From assembly GCF_026229185.1 (NCBI RefSeq), contig NZ_JAGGJA010000012.1:1-64000 (forward strand): 64,000 nt of DNA, in the 5' to 3' direction. Of this stretch, positions 37,099-44,548 are shown piece by piece. Below the pieces are notes generated by a model, which was not told the origin of the DNA, searched no databases, and worked only from the letters and a program-made list of their open reading frames with translations. Positions within the stretch are counted from its first letter, which is position 1; every line of letters begins with the position of its first letter. The position numbers and the translations under genes were made by a program. The stretch is from Fodinibius salsisoli. Lineage in GTDB: Bacteria; Bacteroidota; Rhodothermia; Balneolales; Balneolaceae.

Positions 37099-38049
37099 AT
37101 GAACTTATTTGAAGAAATAACGCAGGCTTCGGAACGCATCACGGACGACATCCTGCAGACGCCCCTGCTCTACTCGCACTGGCTCAGTGACGCCTGTGAT
37201 GGAGACGTCTATCTAAAATTAGAAAGCGAGCAGGTTACCGGTTCCTTTAAAGCCCGCGGCAGCCTGAACAAATTAACATGGCTGCAAGAGCAGGGTAACA
37301 ATACACTCCCGGTCACGGCCTCGACGGGGAATCACGGCCTTGGTTTTGCCCGTGCCTGCGACCTTTTGGGCATTCAAGGAAAGGTGTACCTCCCACATAG
37401 TGCCGTGGAGTCTAAAGTTGAGGCCATTCGGGCTTACGATATTGATATCGAATTTCATGGGGATGATCCCTTTCAGACGGAGGTATTCTTGCGACAGGAA
37501 GCCGACGAGCAAGGCTGGTGCTACATCTCTCCCTATAACGATCGGCAGGTTATAGCCGGACAGGGAACCATCGCGATGGAGATTCTGGAGCATATTCCAA
37601 AGCCCGATAACATTCTGGCGACGGTAGGCGGAGGCGGACTCATTTCGGGTATTGGTACCTACGTTAAAAGGAAGTCACCGGAGACCACCATCATTGGCTG
37701 TCAACCGGAAAATTCACCCGAAATGAGCGTCAGTGTACGCGCCGGAGAATATAAAGAGATTACGTCCAAACCCACGCTGTCGGATGGGTCCGCAGGTGGG
37801 TTTGAACGCGACGCCATCACTTTTGAGCAATGCAAAAAATTAGTGGATCGGTTTATTCTGGCCTCGGAAGAAGAAATTGCCTCCGCTATCCGGTTGATGG
37901 TCGCCCGGCACCACAAGATTATAGAGGGAGCAGCAGGCGTCGCTATTGCCAGTCTGCTGAAGAATGCTGCCCGGTTTAAAGATCAATCTACGGTCATCGT
38001 GGTCTGTGGTGCCAACATCGCCATTGAAAAACTACGGGTAATTATTTGA
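37099..38049 (+). CDS. PLP-dependent threonine/serine dehydratase family protein
   Basis: This is a 316-residue single-domain enzyme. The PLP lysine lies in VTGSFKARGSLNKL. The asparagine-containing substrate loop is ASTGNHGLGFARAC. The phosphate-cradling GGGGLISGIGTYVK is at about residue 178 and the C-terminal CGANIA motif near the end. The length matches catabolic threonine dehydratases and serine racemases, without the ACT-like regulatory domain of biosynthetic IlvA. It should deaminate threonine or serine. It has no partner gene adjacent. Confidence 0.88.
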   Translation: MNLFEEITQASERITDDILQTPLLYSHWLSDACDGDVYLKLESEQVTGSFKARGSLNKLTWLQEQGNNTLPVTASTGNHGLGFARACDLLGIQGKVYLPHSAVESKVEAIRAYDIDIEFHGDDPFQTEVFLRQEADEQGWCYISPYNDRQVIAGQGTIAMEILEHIPKPDNILATVGGGGLISGIGTYVKRKSPETTIIGCQPENSPEMSVSVRAGEYKEITSKPTLSDGSAGGFERDAITFEQCKKLVDRFILASEEEIASAIRLMVARHHKIIEGAAGVAIASLLKNAARFKDQSTVIVVCGANIAIEKLRVII

Positions 38050-38387
38050 TCCATCCCGGGCACAAAGAATGGATCCATAACGAAAATAAACTCACCAACG
38101 GGCGAGGAACAGGACCAAAACAAAAAAGGAAGGCCTAAATAATTAAGGTTTAATACCCAAAGATATCCCTAACAAACTACATTTATTAGGCCCAAAAGGG
38201 TACGCAAATCCTTTTCAGACAACCTTACTTCCATTTCTACCCATTTCTTCACTAATCTTGTTTTTTTACCTTTATATTCAAAAAAATCTAATTAATTAAC
38301 GAAAAAAGCACAATTCACCTTGTAACTTTTTTCAAATTATGATAGATTTTCTGCGCTTCACAAACAAAGTCTATCAAATCAATCAAC
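38050..38387. other. Intergenic region upstream of amt
   Basis: This 338-base AT-rich spacer has no gene or strong hairpin that I can see. It probably contains the promoter of the amt-PII operon. No sigma-54 (GG-N10-GC) signature was obvious. Confidence 0.45.
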
Positions 38388-39722
38388 ATGCTAAAAAAGT
38401 ATCTCGGGAAATTCCCCTCACTACTACTAATCTTTTTATTAATCTCAACCCCTTCACTTGCGGCCGACAGTGCTGCCATTGACACAGGAACCACGGCCTG
38501 GATGCTTGTTTCAACAGCACTGGTCTTACTGATGGTGCCGGGCCTGGCGATGTTCTACGGCGGACTGGTTCGTACCAAAAATGTTCTGGGAACCATGATG
38601 CATAGTTTTGCTGCCATGGGCATTATGACGGTTCTGTGGGTCGCCGTGGGTTATGCTATGTCGTTTGGCCCCAATGTTCTGGGCGGCTGGTTTGGATGGA
38701 ATTCCGATTACGTCTTCCTGGCGGGCATCGACAACTCCATCATGGATGCCGGCGTCCCCGAATATGTGTTCAGCATGTTTCAGGGTAAGTTTGCTATTAT
38801 TACTCCTGCCCTTATTGCAGGGGCTTTTGCCGAACGGGTCAAGTTCAAGTCCTACTGCCTGTTTATTGCCCTCTGGGGACTGTTAGTGTACAACCCGCTC
38901 TGCCATTGGGTTTGGTCGGAAGGTGGATTTCTTTTCAACCTGGGAGCCGATGGGGCCATTGATTTTGCCGGGGGGACCGTCGTTCATATCTCAGCGGGTG
39001 TTAGTGGATTAATTGCCGCTCTCTACCTTGGAGCTCGACGTGGATTCCCCGTTACGAATATGCCGCCCAGCAACCTGGTCATGACCATGATTGGTGGCGG
39101 ACTGCTGTGGGTTGGCTGGTTTGGATTCAACGCCGGTAGTTCCGTAGCCAGTGGATTGAGTACTGCCCAGGCCTTAACGGCTACGCAGGTGGCCGCTGCA
39201 TCCGGAGCTATTGCCTGGATGCTCATTGAACTATGGCATCAGGGTAAAGCGACGGCGCTTGGTATCATGTCCGGTATTTTGGCCGGGTTGGTAGCTGTTA
39301 CTCCGGCAGCAGGTGTCGTACAACCCTTTGGCGCCTTTTGCCTCGGAATCTTTGCTTCTATCTTCTGCTACCTCGCCATTCTTCTCAAGAATAAATTAGG
39401 CTATGATGATACCCTCGATGCTTTTGGCATTCACGGCGTCGGCGGCATTGTAGGAGCCATATTGCTTACCTTCTTCATCCGGGATAGCTGGATGGCCAAC
39501 GCTGCTGAACTTGCCGGCGGAAGCTGGACGATCTGGCAGCAGTTGGGAGTTCAGGTAGTAGCCGTCTTGATTGCCGTTGCCTATGCATCGGTACTTACCT
39601 TAATCCTGCTTTATGTTGTAAATAAGCTTGTAGGCTTCCGATCTGATCCAAAAGAAGAAATGCAGGGCCTTGACAGCGCTTACCACAGCGAACATGGCTA
39701 CGGAATGCTCAATCCCAATTAA
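38388..39722 (+). CDS. amt: Ammonium transporter Amt
   Basis: This 444-residue protein has a signal-like N-terminus (LLLIFLLISTPSLAA) followed by about 11 membrane helices. The family motif VPGLAMFYGGLVRTKNVLGT lies in the first helix. The twin histidines that line the pore are in GTVVHISAGVSGL and FGIHGVGGIVGAIL. It conducts NH4+/NH3 across the inner membrane and would be gated by the PII protein encoded 15 bases downstream, the standard amt-glnK partnership. The C-terminal tail (RSDPKEEMQGLDSAYHSEHG) is typical for the PII-interacting end. Confidence 0.97.
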   Translation: MLKKYLGKFPSLLLIFLLISTPSLAADSAAIDTGTTAWMLVSTALVLLMVPGLAMFYGGLVRTKNVLGTMMHSFAAMGIMTVLWVAVGYAMSFGPNVLGGWFGWNSDYVFLAGIDNSIMDAGVPEYVFSMFQGKFAIITPALIAGAFAERVKFKSYCLFIALWGLLVYNPLCHWVWSEGGFLFNLGADGAIDFAGGTVVHISAGVSGLIAALYLGARRGFPVTNMPPSNLVMTMIGGGLLWVGWFGFNAGSSVASGLSTAQALTATQVAAASGAIAWMLIELWHQGKATALGIMSGILAGLVAVTPAAGVVQPFGAFCLGIFASIFCYLAILLKNKLGYDDTLDAFGIHGVGGIVGAILLTFFIRDSWMANAAELAGGSWTIWQQLGVQVVAVLIAVAYASVLTLILLYVVNKLVGFRSDPKEEMQGLDSAYHSEHGYGMLNPN

Positions 39723-39737
39723 GAAATCTATTGACCT

Positions 39738-40097
39738 ATGAAACTTGTTATAGCCATTATTCGCCAAACTCAACTCGACGAAGTACGAGAAGCACTCATT
39801 AAAGCAGAAATTCGCCGGATTACCGTTATGCGTGTATCCGGCCATGGCAAAGCGGAGGATGTAGAGATCTACCGGGGCAAAAAAGTCGTCCCGGGACTCA
39901 TCCCCAGAGTCCGCCTGGAAATTGCTGTAAATGACGAATTTGTTGATACCACCGTCGATACGATTATTAAAACCGTAAAGTCTCGCTACAAAGATAAAGA
40001 GCCCGGGAAGACGACCGGCGACGGGAAGATTTTTATTACTCCCCTTGAGGAGTGCATCCGCATTAGTACCGGTGAGCGAGGCCCGGCGGCCATTTAG
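39738..40097 (+). CDS. glnK: PII nitrogen-regulatory protein (GlnK-like), atypical T-loop
   Basis: This 119-residue protein is of the PII family. It has MKLVIAIIRQTQLDEVREAL at the start, the Tyr of the IYRG motif in the T-loop, FVDTTVDTIIKTVKS, GDGKIFITPLEECIRISTGE, and an AAI end. The T-loop reads GHGKAEDVEIYRG. The conserved Gln39 of canonical PII (GRQKG), which coordinates Mg-ATP and 2-oxoglutarate, is replaced. The B-loop region carries an insertion of about seven residues (KDKEPGKTT) before GDGK. It still should block or release Amt, but its effector response may differ. It is 15 bases after amt. Confidence 0.92.
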   Translation: MKLVIAIIRQTQLDEVREALIKAEIRRITVMRVSGHGKAEDVEIYRGKKVVPGLIPRVRLEIAVNDEFVDTTVDTIIKTVKSRYKDKEPGKTTGDGKIFITPLEECIRISTGERGPAAI

Positions 40098-40128
40098 GCT
40101 TCTACTGAGGCGCCTTTTCCCCCGGCTA

Positions 40129-40215
40129 TTTCAAGCTGCCTGCCCTTCGAAGCACGGCCTACGCAGCCAAGTTTCTTCGGCGTAGTGGGCCTTTAGCGCA
40201 GTTGGGTCCACGCTT
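40129..40215 (-). repeat. Dispersed 87-bp repeat, inverted copy of 34115-34200
   Basis: TTTCAAGCTGCCTGCC through GTTGGGTCCACGCTT is the reverse complement of 34115-34200 with one inserted base and two substitutions. It lies 31 bases after the PII gene. No gene is encoded. Confidence 0.85.
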
Positions 40216-40233
40216 GAAATAAGTGCTGATAAA

Positions 40234-40257
40234 GTGCTAAGCGTGGACGCTTAGCAC
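40234..40257 (+). repeat. Perfect hairpin next to the dispersed repeat
   Basis: GTGCTAAGCG-TGGA-CGCTTAGCAC is a perfect 10-bp stem with a four-base loop. Its AAGCGTGGAC core echoes the end of the neighbouring repeat, so it may be part of the same element. No T-run follows, so it is a doubtful terminator for amt-PII. Confidence 0.55.
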
Positions 40258-40605
40258 AGCCAATTAGTAAATTATGGTTTTGCAAAGATCTCTACTGGAG
40301 CTTTGCCAATATACGCTTATAAGCTATTCATCAGGCGACTGACGTTGTCGTCTGGTGAATTTCTTTATGCCCTCCCCTTACTTATTGTTAGTGACCTTCA
40401 ACTTGTCCAATTCCTACCTTCTTTGGCATCATCAACGCTGACTACCTCCGACAGAAGTCAAGGCTTTTCTCTTCATTACCCTGTATTTCACTAAAATTCC
40501 CAATCTCTCCCCTATAAATTATTCTTCATATCTAATACACCTATCAGTAGTTTTTTATATCGCCAATGCTTTTATTACTACAAACTACAGATAGGTGCAA
40601 ATATA
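40258..40605. other. Intergenic region upstream of the diadenylate cyclase
   Basis: No gene is convincing in these 348 bases. The frame at 40303-40494 has no protein-like character. AGGTG at 40593-40597 is a plausible ribosome-binding site for the TTG start at 40606. Confidence 0.45.
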
Positions 40606-42084
40606 TTGACTGATCTCACACTTATACTACAAAGCCTCAGCGATACCTTCCTTACCTTTTTGCGGAATATTCGCATCGTGGATATCCTGGATATCGTTCT
40701 CATCAGTTCATTTCTCTATGTCGTTTTAAACTGGCTTCGGCAAAGTGCATCGCGCCGAAGTCTGTTAAGCTTTTTTGTCATCCTGATTGTTTATGTCCTA
40801 GCCCGTATCACGGGGATGTACCTTACAGAGCTCCTTATCGAAGGACTCTTTGTGATCATTCTCATTGGAATCATCGTGGTATTTCAGTCAGATATGCGGC
40901 GGATCATTGACCGCATCGGGAGCTGGAGCTTCTTTAAAAGATCAGCCTCTGATACACCCGATATTGCCACCAGCATTATCACGGAGGCCGCAGCTAAGAT
41001 GGCTGAAAAAAGAACAGGAGCACTTATCGCTATCAAAGGCCGGGAAGACTGGGATCGGCATATGCACGGGGGTATTGAACTGGATGGAAAAATAACCATC
41101 CCCTTACTGCACAGTATCTTCAACACTAAAGCTCCGGGGCATGATGGCGCGGTCTTAAGTGATGGGCAACGAATTCTAAAGTTTGGGGTCCACCTCCCTC
41201 TTTCCACCAATCTTTACAAGATGTCACGCGGAGGAACCCGGCATACCGCCGCTCTTGGACTTTCTGAACAATGTGATGCGCTCGTCATTGCAATCTCGGA
41301 AGAACGCGGAACGATCAGTATTGCCCGGAATGGGCAAATTAAGCAGCTGGAATCCAGTAGCGATCTAAAAAAACATCTGGATGATTTTTGGGCAGAATAT
41401 TATAATCCCGCCGCTTCTTCCTTTAGCCACTGGTGGAAACGCCGCAGCCTGCGGACGGCCATTGCTTCGGTTAGTCTGGCATTTATCCTTTGGTTATCGC
41501 TGGCCTACCCATCCGAGACCGTATATCGCACCTATGCCGTTCCTATAGAATACCGTAACCTCGAATCTACCAATATTGCGCTGCAAGACTCCGTACCGCT
41601 CAAAGCGAGGCTTACTTTATCGGGATCGGAGCAGGCTTTCCGAACACTCGATCCCTCTGACCTGGTGATCTCCTTTGACCTGGCCTCTGAAGATGTGGAT
41701 GACAATGAGCTTGAAATTGAACGTGATGATATTAACCTGCCGGCTGACCTGCAGTTTTTTGAAGCCTCTCCGCCCATTTTAAGGCTTCAACGGCAGTATT
41801 TTGTATCCCAGGAGCTGCCAATAAAGGTACCTTTAAAAGGGCAGCTTAAAGAGGGTTTAGAACTCATCTCCCTGACGTCTTCCCCCAACACCGTCACGGT
41901 ACTTGTTGATACGGCCGCTACACAACTGGATTCAATATATACGCCGGCTGTGGATCTAAGCCAGATCCAACAGAGCACCAATATCACAAGAAGGCTTCGT
42001 TCCGAGGAAAAGAAATACCGTTTCCCTCAGCAACAATCACCTGAGATTCGTGTAACTATTCGTATTCGAAAAATAAATCCATAA
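40606..42084 (+). CDS. cdaA: Diadenylate cyclase CdaA fused to CdaR-like YbbR repeats
   Basis: The protein has 492 residues from a TTG start. Three membrane helices (about residues 22-100) precede a DisA_N domain with the catalytic DGA (Asp180-Gly181-Ala182 in GHDGAVL) and RHT (Arg212-His213-Thr214 in RGGTRHTAALGL), so it should make cyclic di-AMP from two ATP. After a further membrane helix near residue 285 (IASVSLAFILWLSLAY), the exported C-terminal 190 residues carry YbbR-type repeats (VPIEYRNLESTNIAL, then LPIKVPLKGQLKEGLELISL) like CdaR, the regulator that binds CdaA in Firmicutes. Here both are in one chain. c-di-AMP controls K+ and osmotic balance, fitting the antiporter in the window. 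Confidence 0.9.
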   Translation: MTDLTLILQSLSDTFLTFLRNIRIVDILDIVLISSFLYVVLNWLRQSASRRSLLSFFVILIVYVLARITGMYLTELLIEGLFVIILIGIIVVFQSDMRRIIDRIGSWSFFKRSASDTPDIATSIITEAAAKMAEKRTGALIAIKGREDWDRHMHGGIELDGKITIPLLHSIFNTKAPGHDGAVLSDGQRILKFGVHLPLSTNLYKMSRGGTRHTAALGLSEQCDALVIAISEERGTISIARNGQIKQLESSSDLKKHLDDFWAEYYNPAASSFSHWWKRRSLRTAIASVSLAFILWLSLAYPSETVYRTYAVPIEYRNLESTNIALQDSVPLKARLTLSGSEQAFRTLDPSDLVISFDLASEDVDDNELEIERDDINLPADLQFFEASPPILRLQRQYFVSQELPIKVPLKGQLKEGLELISLTSSPNTVTVLVDTAATQLDSIYTPAVDLSQIQQSTNITRRLRSEEKKYRFPQQQSPEIRVTIRIRKINP

Positions 42085-42160
42085 TTCTTTAACGGTTTAA
42101 TCGTTAAGCAATCATCCTAACAACTATTCCATTTAATATTAACAAAAAACTATTTCATTT

Positions 42161-42856
42161 ATGCGACTACTTACCATACCTCTATTTCTAAGTTTTATGC
42201 TATTCGCAGGAGTCACGCAAGCACAGGATCAGTCCAAAAAAACGATTGCTATCAATTCTTCTGCAACCGTTGAGGTTCCAGCTGATCAGATTGCTTTTAA
42301 CATTGATATCAATGCAGAAGCAAGCACTCCCCAGCAAGCCTACAGCATGCATAAGAAGAGAGAACAGGTGCTGCTGGACCTCCTCAAAAAACATAATATC
42401 GAGGAAGCAAACATTGATTTCGAACCGATCGGTATCTCACGGGTCAACCTACGTCATGAAGAACAAGAAGAGGTAATCCGGACCAGTCAGAGCGTAACGT
42501 TGACTTTTTCTGAATTTGATAAATACGAAGAAATACAATTAACACTAATCGAGAATGACTACGATAACTTCAGTGGTAATTTCATGTCCAGTAAAATGGA
42601 AGAAGGTAAGGACGAGGCTTTGAAGCAAGCTCTTCAAACCGCCCGCGAAAAAGCTGAAATTATTGCCCGGGAAAGTGGTCTAACGCTGACGGATATCCAA
42701 AACATCAATTTCTCTTACCATCAACGTCCCCCGCGCCCCATGGATTTAATGGCCAGCTATGCAAAAGCTGAAAGCGGCAGTCTCGTCTCCGAATACGACC
42801 AGGCGGTCAGTGTTTCAGCACAGATATCGGTGAACTATGGATTTACAGCCGACTAA
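42161..42856 (+). CDS. SIMPL-domain (DUF541) periplasmic protein
   Basis: This 231-residue protein has a signal peptide (LTIPLFLSFMLFAGVTQAQ). The mature part is a SIMPL/DUF541 domain (IAINSSATVEVPADQIAFNIDIN, then ALKQALQTAREKAEIIARESGLTLTDIQNINFSY). The family name comes from a mouse kinase-interacting protein, and bacterial members such as YggE affect oxidative-stress tolerance. It lies 76 bases after cdaA on the same strand and may share its transcript. Function remains unproven. Confidence 0.88.
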   Translation: MRLLTIPLFLSFMLFAGVTQAQDQSKKTIAINSSATVEVPADQIAFNIDINAEASTPQQAYSMHKKREQVLLDLLKKHNIEEANIDFEPIGISRVNLRHEEQEEVIRTSQSVTLTFSEFDKYEEIQLTLIENDYDNFSGNFMSSKMEEGKDEALKQALQTAREKAEIIARESGLTLTDIQNINFSYHQRPPRPMDLMASYAKAESGSLVSEYDQAVSVSAQISVNYGFTAD

Positions 42857-42950
42857 TACCGCTCGTTGAATTGCTGACTAAGTTTTGACTTCTCTCTCTT
42901 CCCTGCTTTGCAGGGATAAGTGGCACCCGTAAGTGTTCGAAGCCAAACAC

Positions 42951-43013
42951 ACTCATCGGATGAGTACGAAGGTACAAATCAATATTTTTAGCTGGATCAC
43001 TCATCCGATGAGT
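42951..43013. repeat. Two 15-bp palindromes ACTCATC(S)GATGAGT
   Basis: ACTCATCGGATGAGT (42951-42965) and ACTCATCCGATGAGT (42999-43013) are reverse complements of each other, and each is itself a palindrome about a central base. They start 48 bases apart in the gap between two convergent genes. They resemble binding sites of dimeric regulators, although their position at gene 3' ends is unusual. They might instead be weak terminator stems. Confidence 0.55.
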
Positions 43014-43056
43014 AAAAACGACCCAGCGCGGATATTTAACCACAGTCATTCATTGA

Positions 43057-43695
43057 TTACTTTGCCGAGGCCCGTTCTTTTTGAAGAATAGGCTTTAGTA
43101 CTTCCCAGGTATTTCGGGCGAGCACTTTATGCCCTTTGGCTGTTGGATGGATGCCATCTGACTGGTTAAGCTCTTCATTTCCTCCAACTCCTTGTAACAA
43201 AAATGGTATCAGGGCTACATCATTTTCCTCCGCCAGCTCCGGGTACATTTCTTTAAACTGTTCGGTGTAATCTGGCCCAAGGTTGGGCGGAACCTGCATA
43301 CCGGCCAACACAATTCGAACTTCCGGATAAGCCTTTTCAACCTTATCGATAATTTTTTGCAGGTTGCTTTTGGTTACATCCAGATCGATGCCGCGCAGCC
43401 CGTCGTTACCTCCCAGCTCGAGTACAAACAGGTCAATCGGCTGGCGCAACATCCAATCGATACGGCGAAGTCCACCGGCTGAGGTTTCTCCGCTAAGTCC
43501 GCCATTGATGACTTCGTAATTCCAGCCCAGGGAATCAATTTTCTGCTGGATCAATGCTGGAAAAGCCTGCTGCTCTTCTATTCCATTGCCCGCCGTAATA
43601 CTATCGCCAAAGAAAAGGATCCGCGACTCTTCCTGGGCCAATGCTGAAAAGAAAAACAGGAACAGTGTAACAAACAGTAGTAAAAAACGTTTCAT
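43057..43695 (-). CDS. tesA: TesA-like arylesterase/lysophospholipase (SGNH hydrolase)
   Basis: This 212-residue protein has a signal peptide (FLLLFVTLFLFFFSALAQ). The SGNH blocks are all present: FGDSITAG (Ser), NGGLSGETSAGG (Gly), ELGGNDGLRG (Asn) and DGIHPTAKGH (Asp/His). It would hydrolyse acyl esters or thioesters in the periplasm. It is divergent from the YbbA/YbbP transporter genes, the same arrangement as tesA-ybbA-ybbP in E. coli, which supports the name. Confidence 0.92.
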   Translation of the reverse strand: MKRFLLLFVTLFLFFFSALAQEESRILFFGDSITAGNGIEEQQAFPALIQQKIDSLGWNYEVINGGLSGETSAGGLRRIDWMLRQPIDLFVLELGGNDGLRGIDLDVTKSNLQKIIDKVEKAYPEVRIVLAGMQVPPNLGPDYTEQFKEMYPELAEENDVALIPFLLQGVGGNEELNQSDGIHPTAKGHKVLARNTWEVLKPILQKERASAK

Positions 43696-43810
43696 TAAAT
43701 AATCAAGATTTACGGTTCAAATTTTGTAATATTGGAAACGATCCTCGCTGCATTATGATTTCATTAATCTGATATTACACGATAATCATCTTCAAGTATA
43801 ACATTCCGGC

Positions 43811-44533
43811 ATGGATGTATCCACAATATTAGAAGCTAGCAATATAACCCAAACATTCCGAAGCGGTGATCACCAGCTTACGGTGCTTGATCAAATTAAC
43901 TTTACCATTAGCAGTGGTACCACTTGTGCTATTGTTGGTCCCTCGGGCAGTGGTAAAACAACCCTCTTAGGACTCTGTGCCGGGCTTGATCGGCCCACAA
44001 AGGGCGATATAAAGCTTAACAATGTTGCCTTAGGCCCCCTTAGTGAAGATGAACGTGCAGAAGTACGAAATAAGTATGTAGGCTTTGTTTTTCAAACATT
44101 TCAGCTGGTCCCGACCCTTACGGCCCTGGAGAATGTAATGGTTCCCCTGGAACTTCGAGGCCAAAAGACAGAGGATGTGAGCGAAGAAGCCATTGAACTA
44201 CTCACCGAGGTAGGTCTCAGCGACCGCTTGCAGCATTATCCGTCACAGCTTTCCGGGGGCGAACAGCAGCGCGTAGCTATTGCACGCGCCTTCATCAATA
44301 AGCCAAAAATTCTTTTTGCGGACGAACCCACCGGTAACCTCGATGCAGAAACGGGCGCGACCATTGAAAAGCTGCTGTTTGATTTAAATGAGATTAATGG
44401 CACAACATTGGTGCTGGTGACCCATGACCTTTCGCTTGCCAAGCAGTGCAAGCGTACGATCCACCTCAAAAACGGACAAATTGAAAAAGATGAGTCCTCC
44501 TCTCCTGTCAAAATGGAACAGATCAACAACTAA
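43811..44533 (+). CDS. ybbA: ABC transporter ATP-binding protein, YbbA/LolD-like
   Basis: This 240-residue ABC ATPase has Walker A GPSGSGKTTLLGLCAG, Q-loop VFQTFQLVPTLTALENV, signature LSGGEQQRVAIARAF and Walker B KILFADEPTGNLD. The 'VPLELRG' region and overall length match LolD/MacB-type ATPases that work with FtsX-like permeases. Its partner is the 849-residue permease 15 bases downstream. The neighbouring divergent esterase gene repeats the E. coli ybbA context. Confidence 0.93.
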   Translation: MDVSTILEASNITQTFRSGDHQLTVLDQINFTISSGTTCAIVGPSGSGKTTLLGLCAGLDRPTKGDIKLNNVALGPLSEDERAEVRNKYVGFVFQTFQLVPTLTALENVMVPLELRGQKTEDVSEEAIELLTEVGLSDRLQHYPSQLSGGEQQRVAIARAFINKPKILFADEPTGNLDAETGATIEKLLFDLNEINGTTLVLVTHDLSLAKQCKRTIHLKNGQIEKDESSSPVKMEQINN

Positions 44534-44548
44534 AAGGCCTGCCACTTT

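Noticed and set aside
40303-40494. 63-residue ORF upstream of cdaA
   Set aside because: No ribosome-binding site, no recognised motif and a low-quality sequence pattern.
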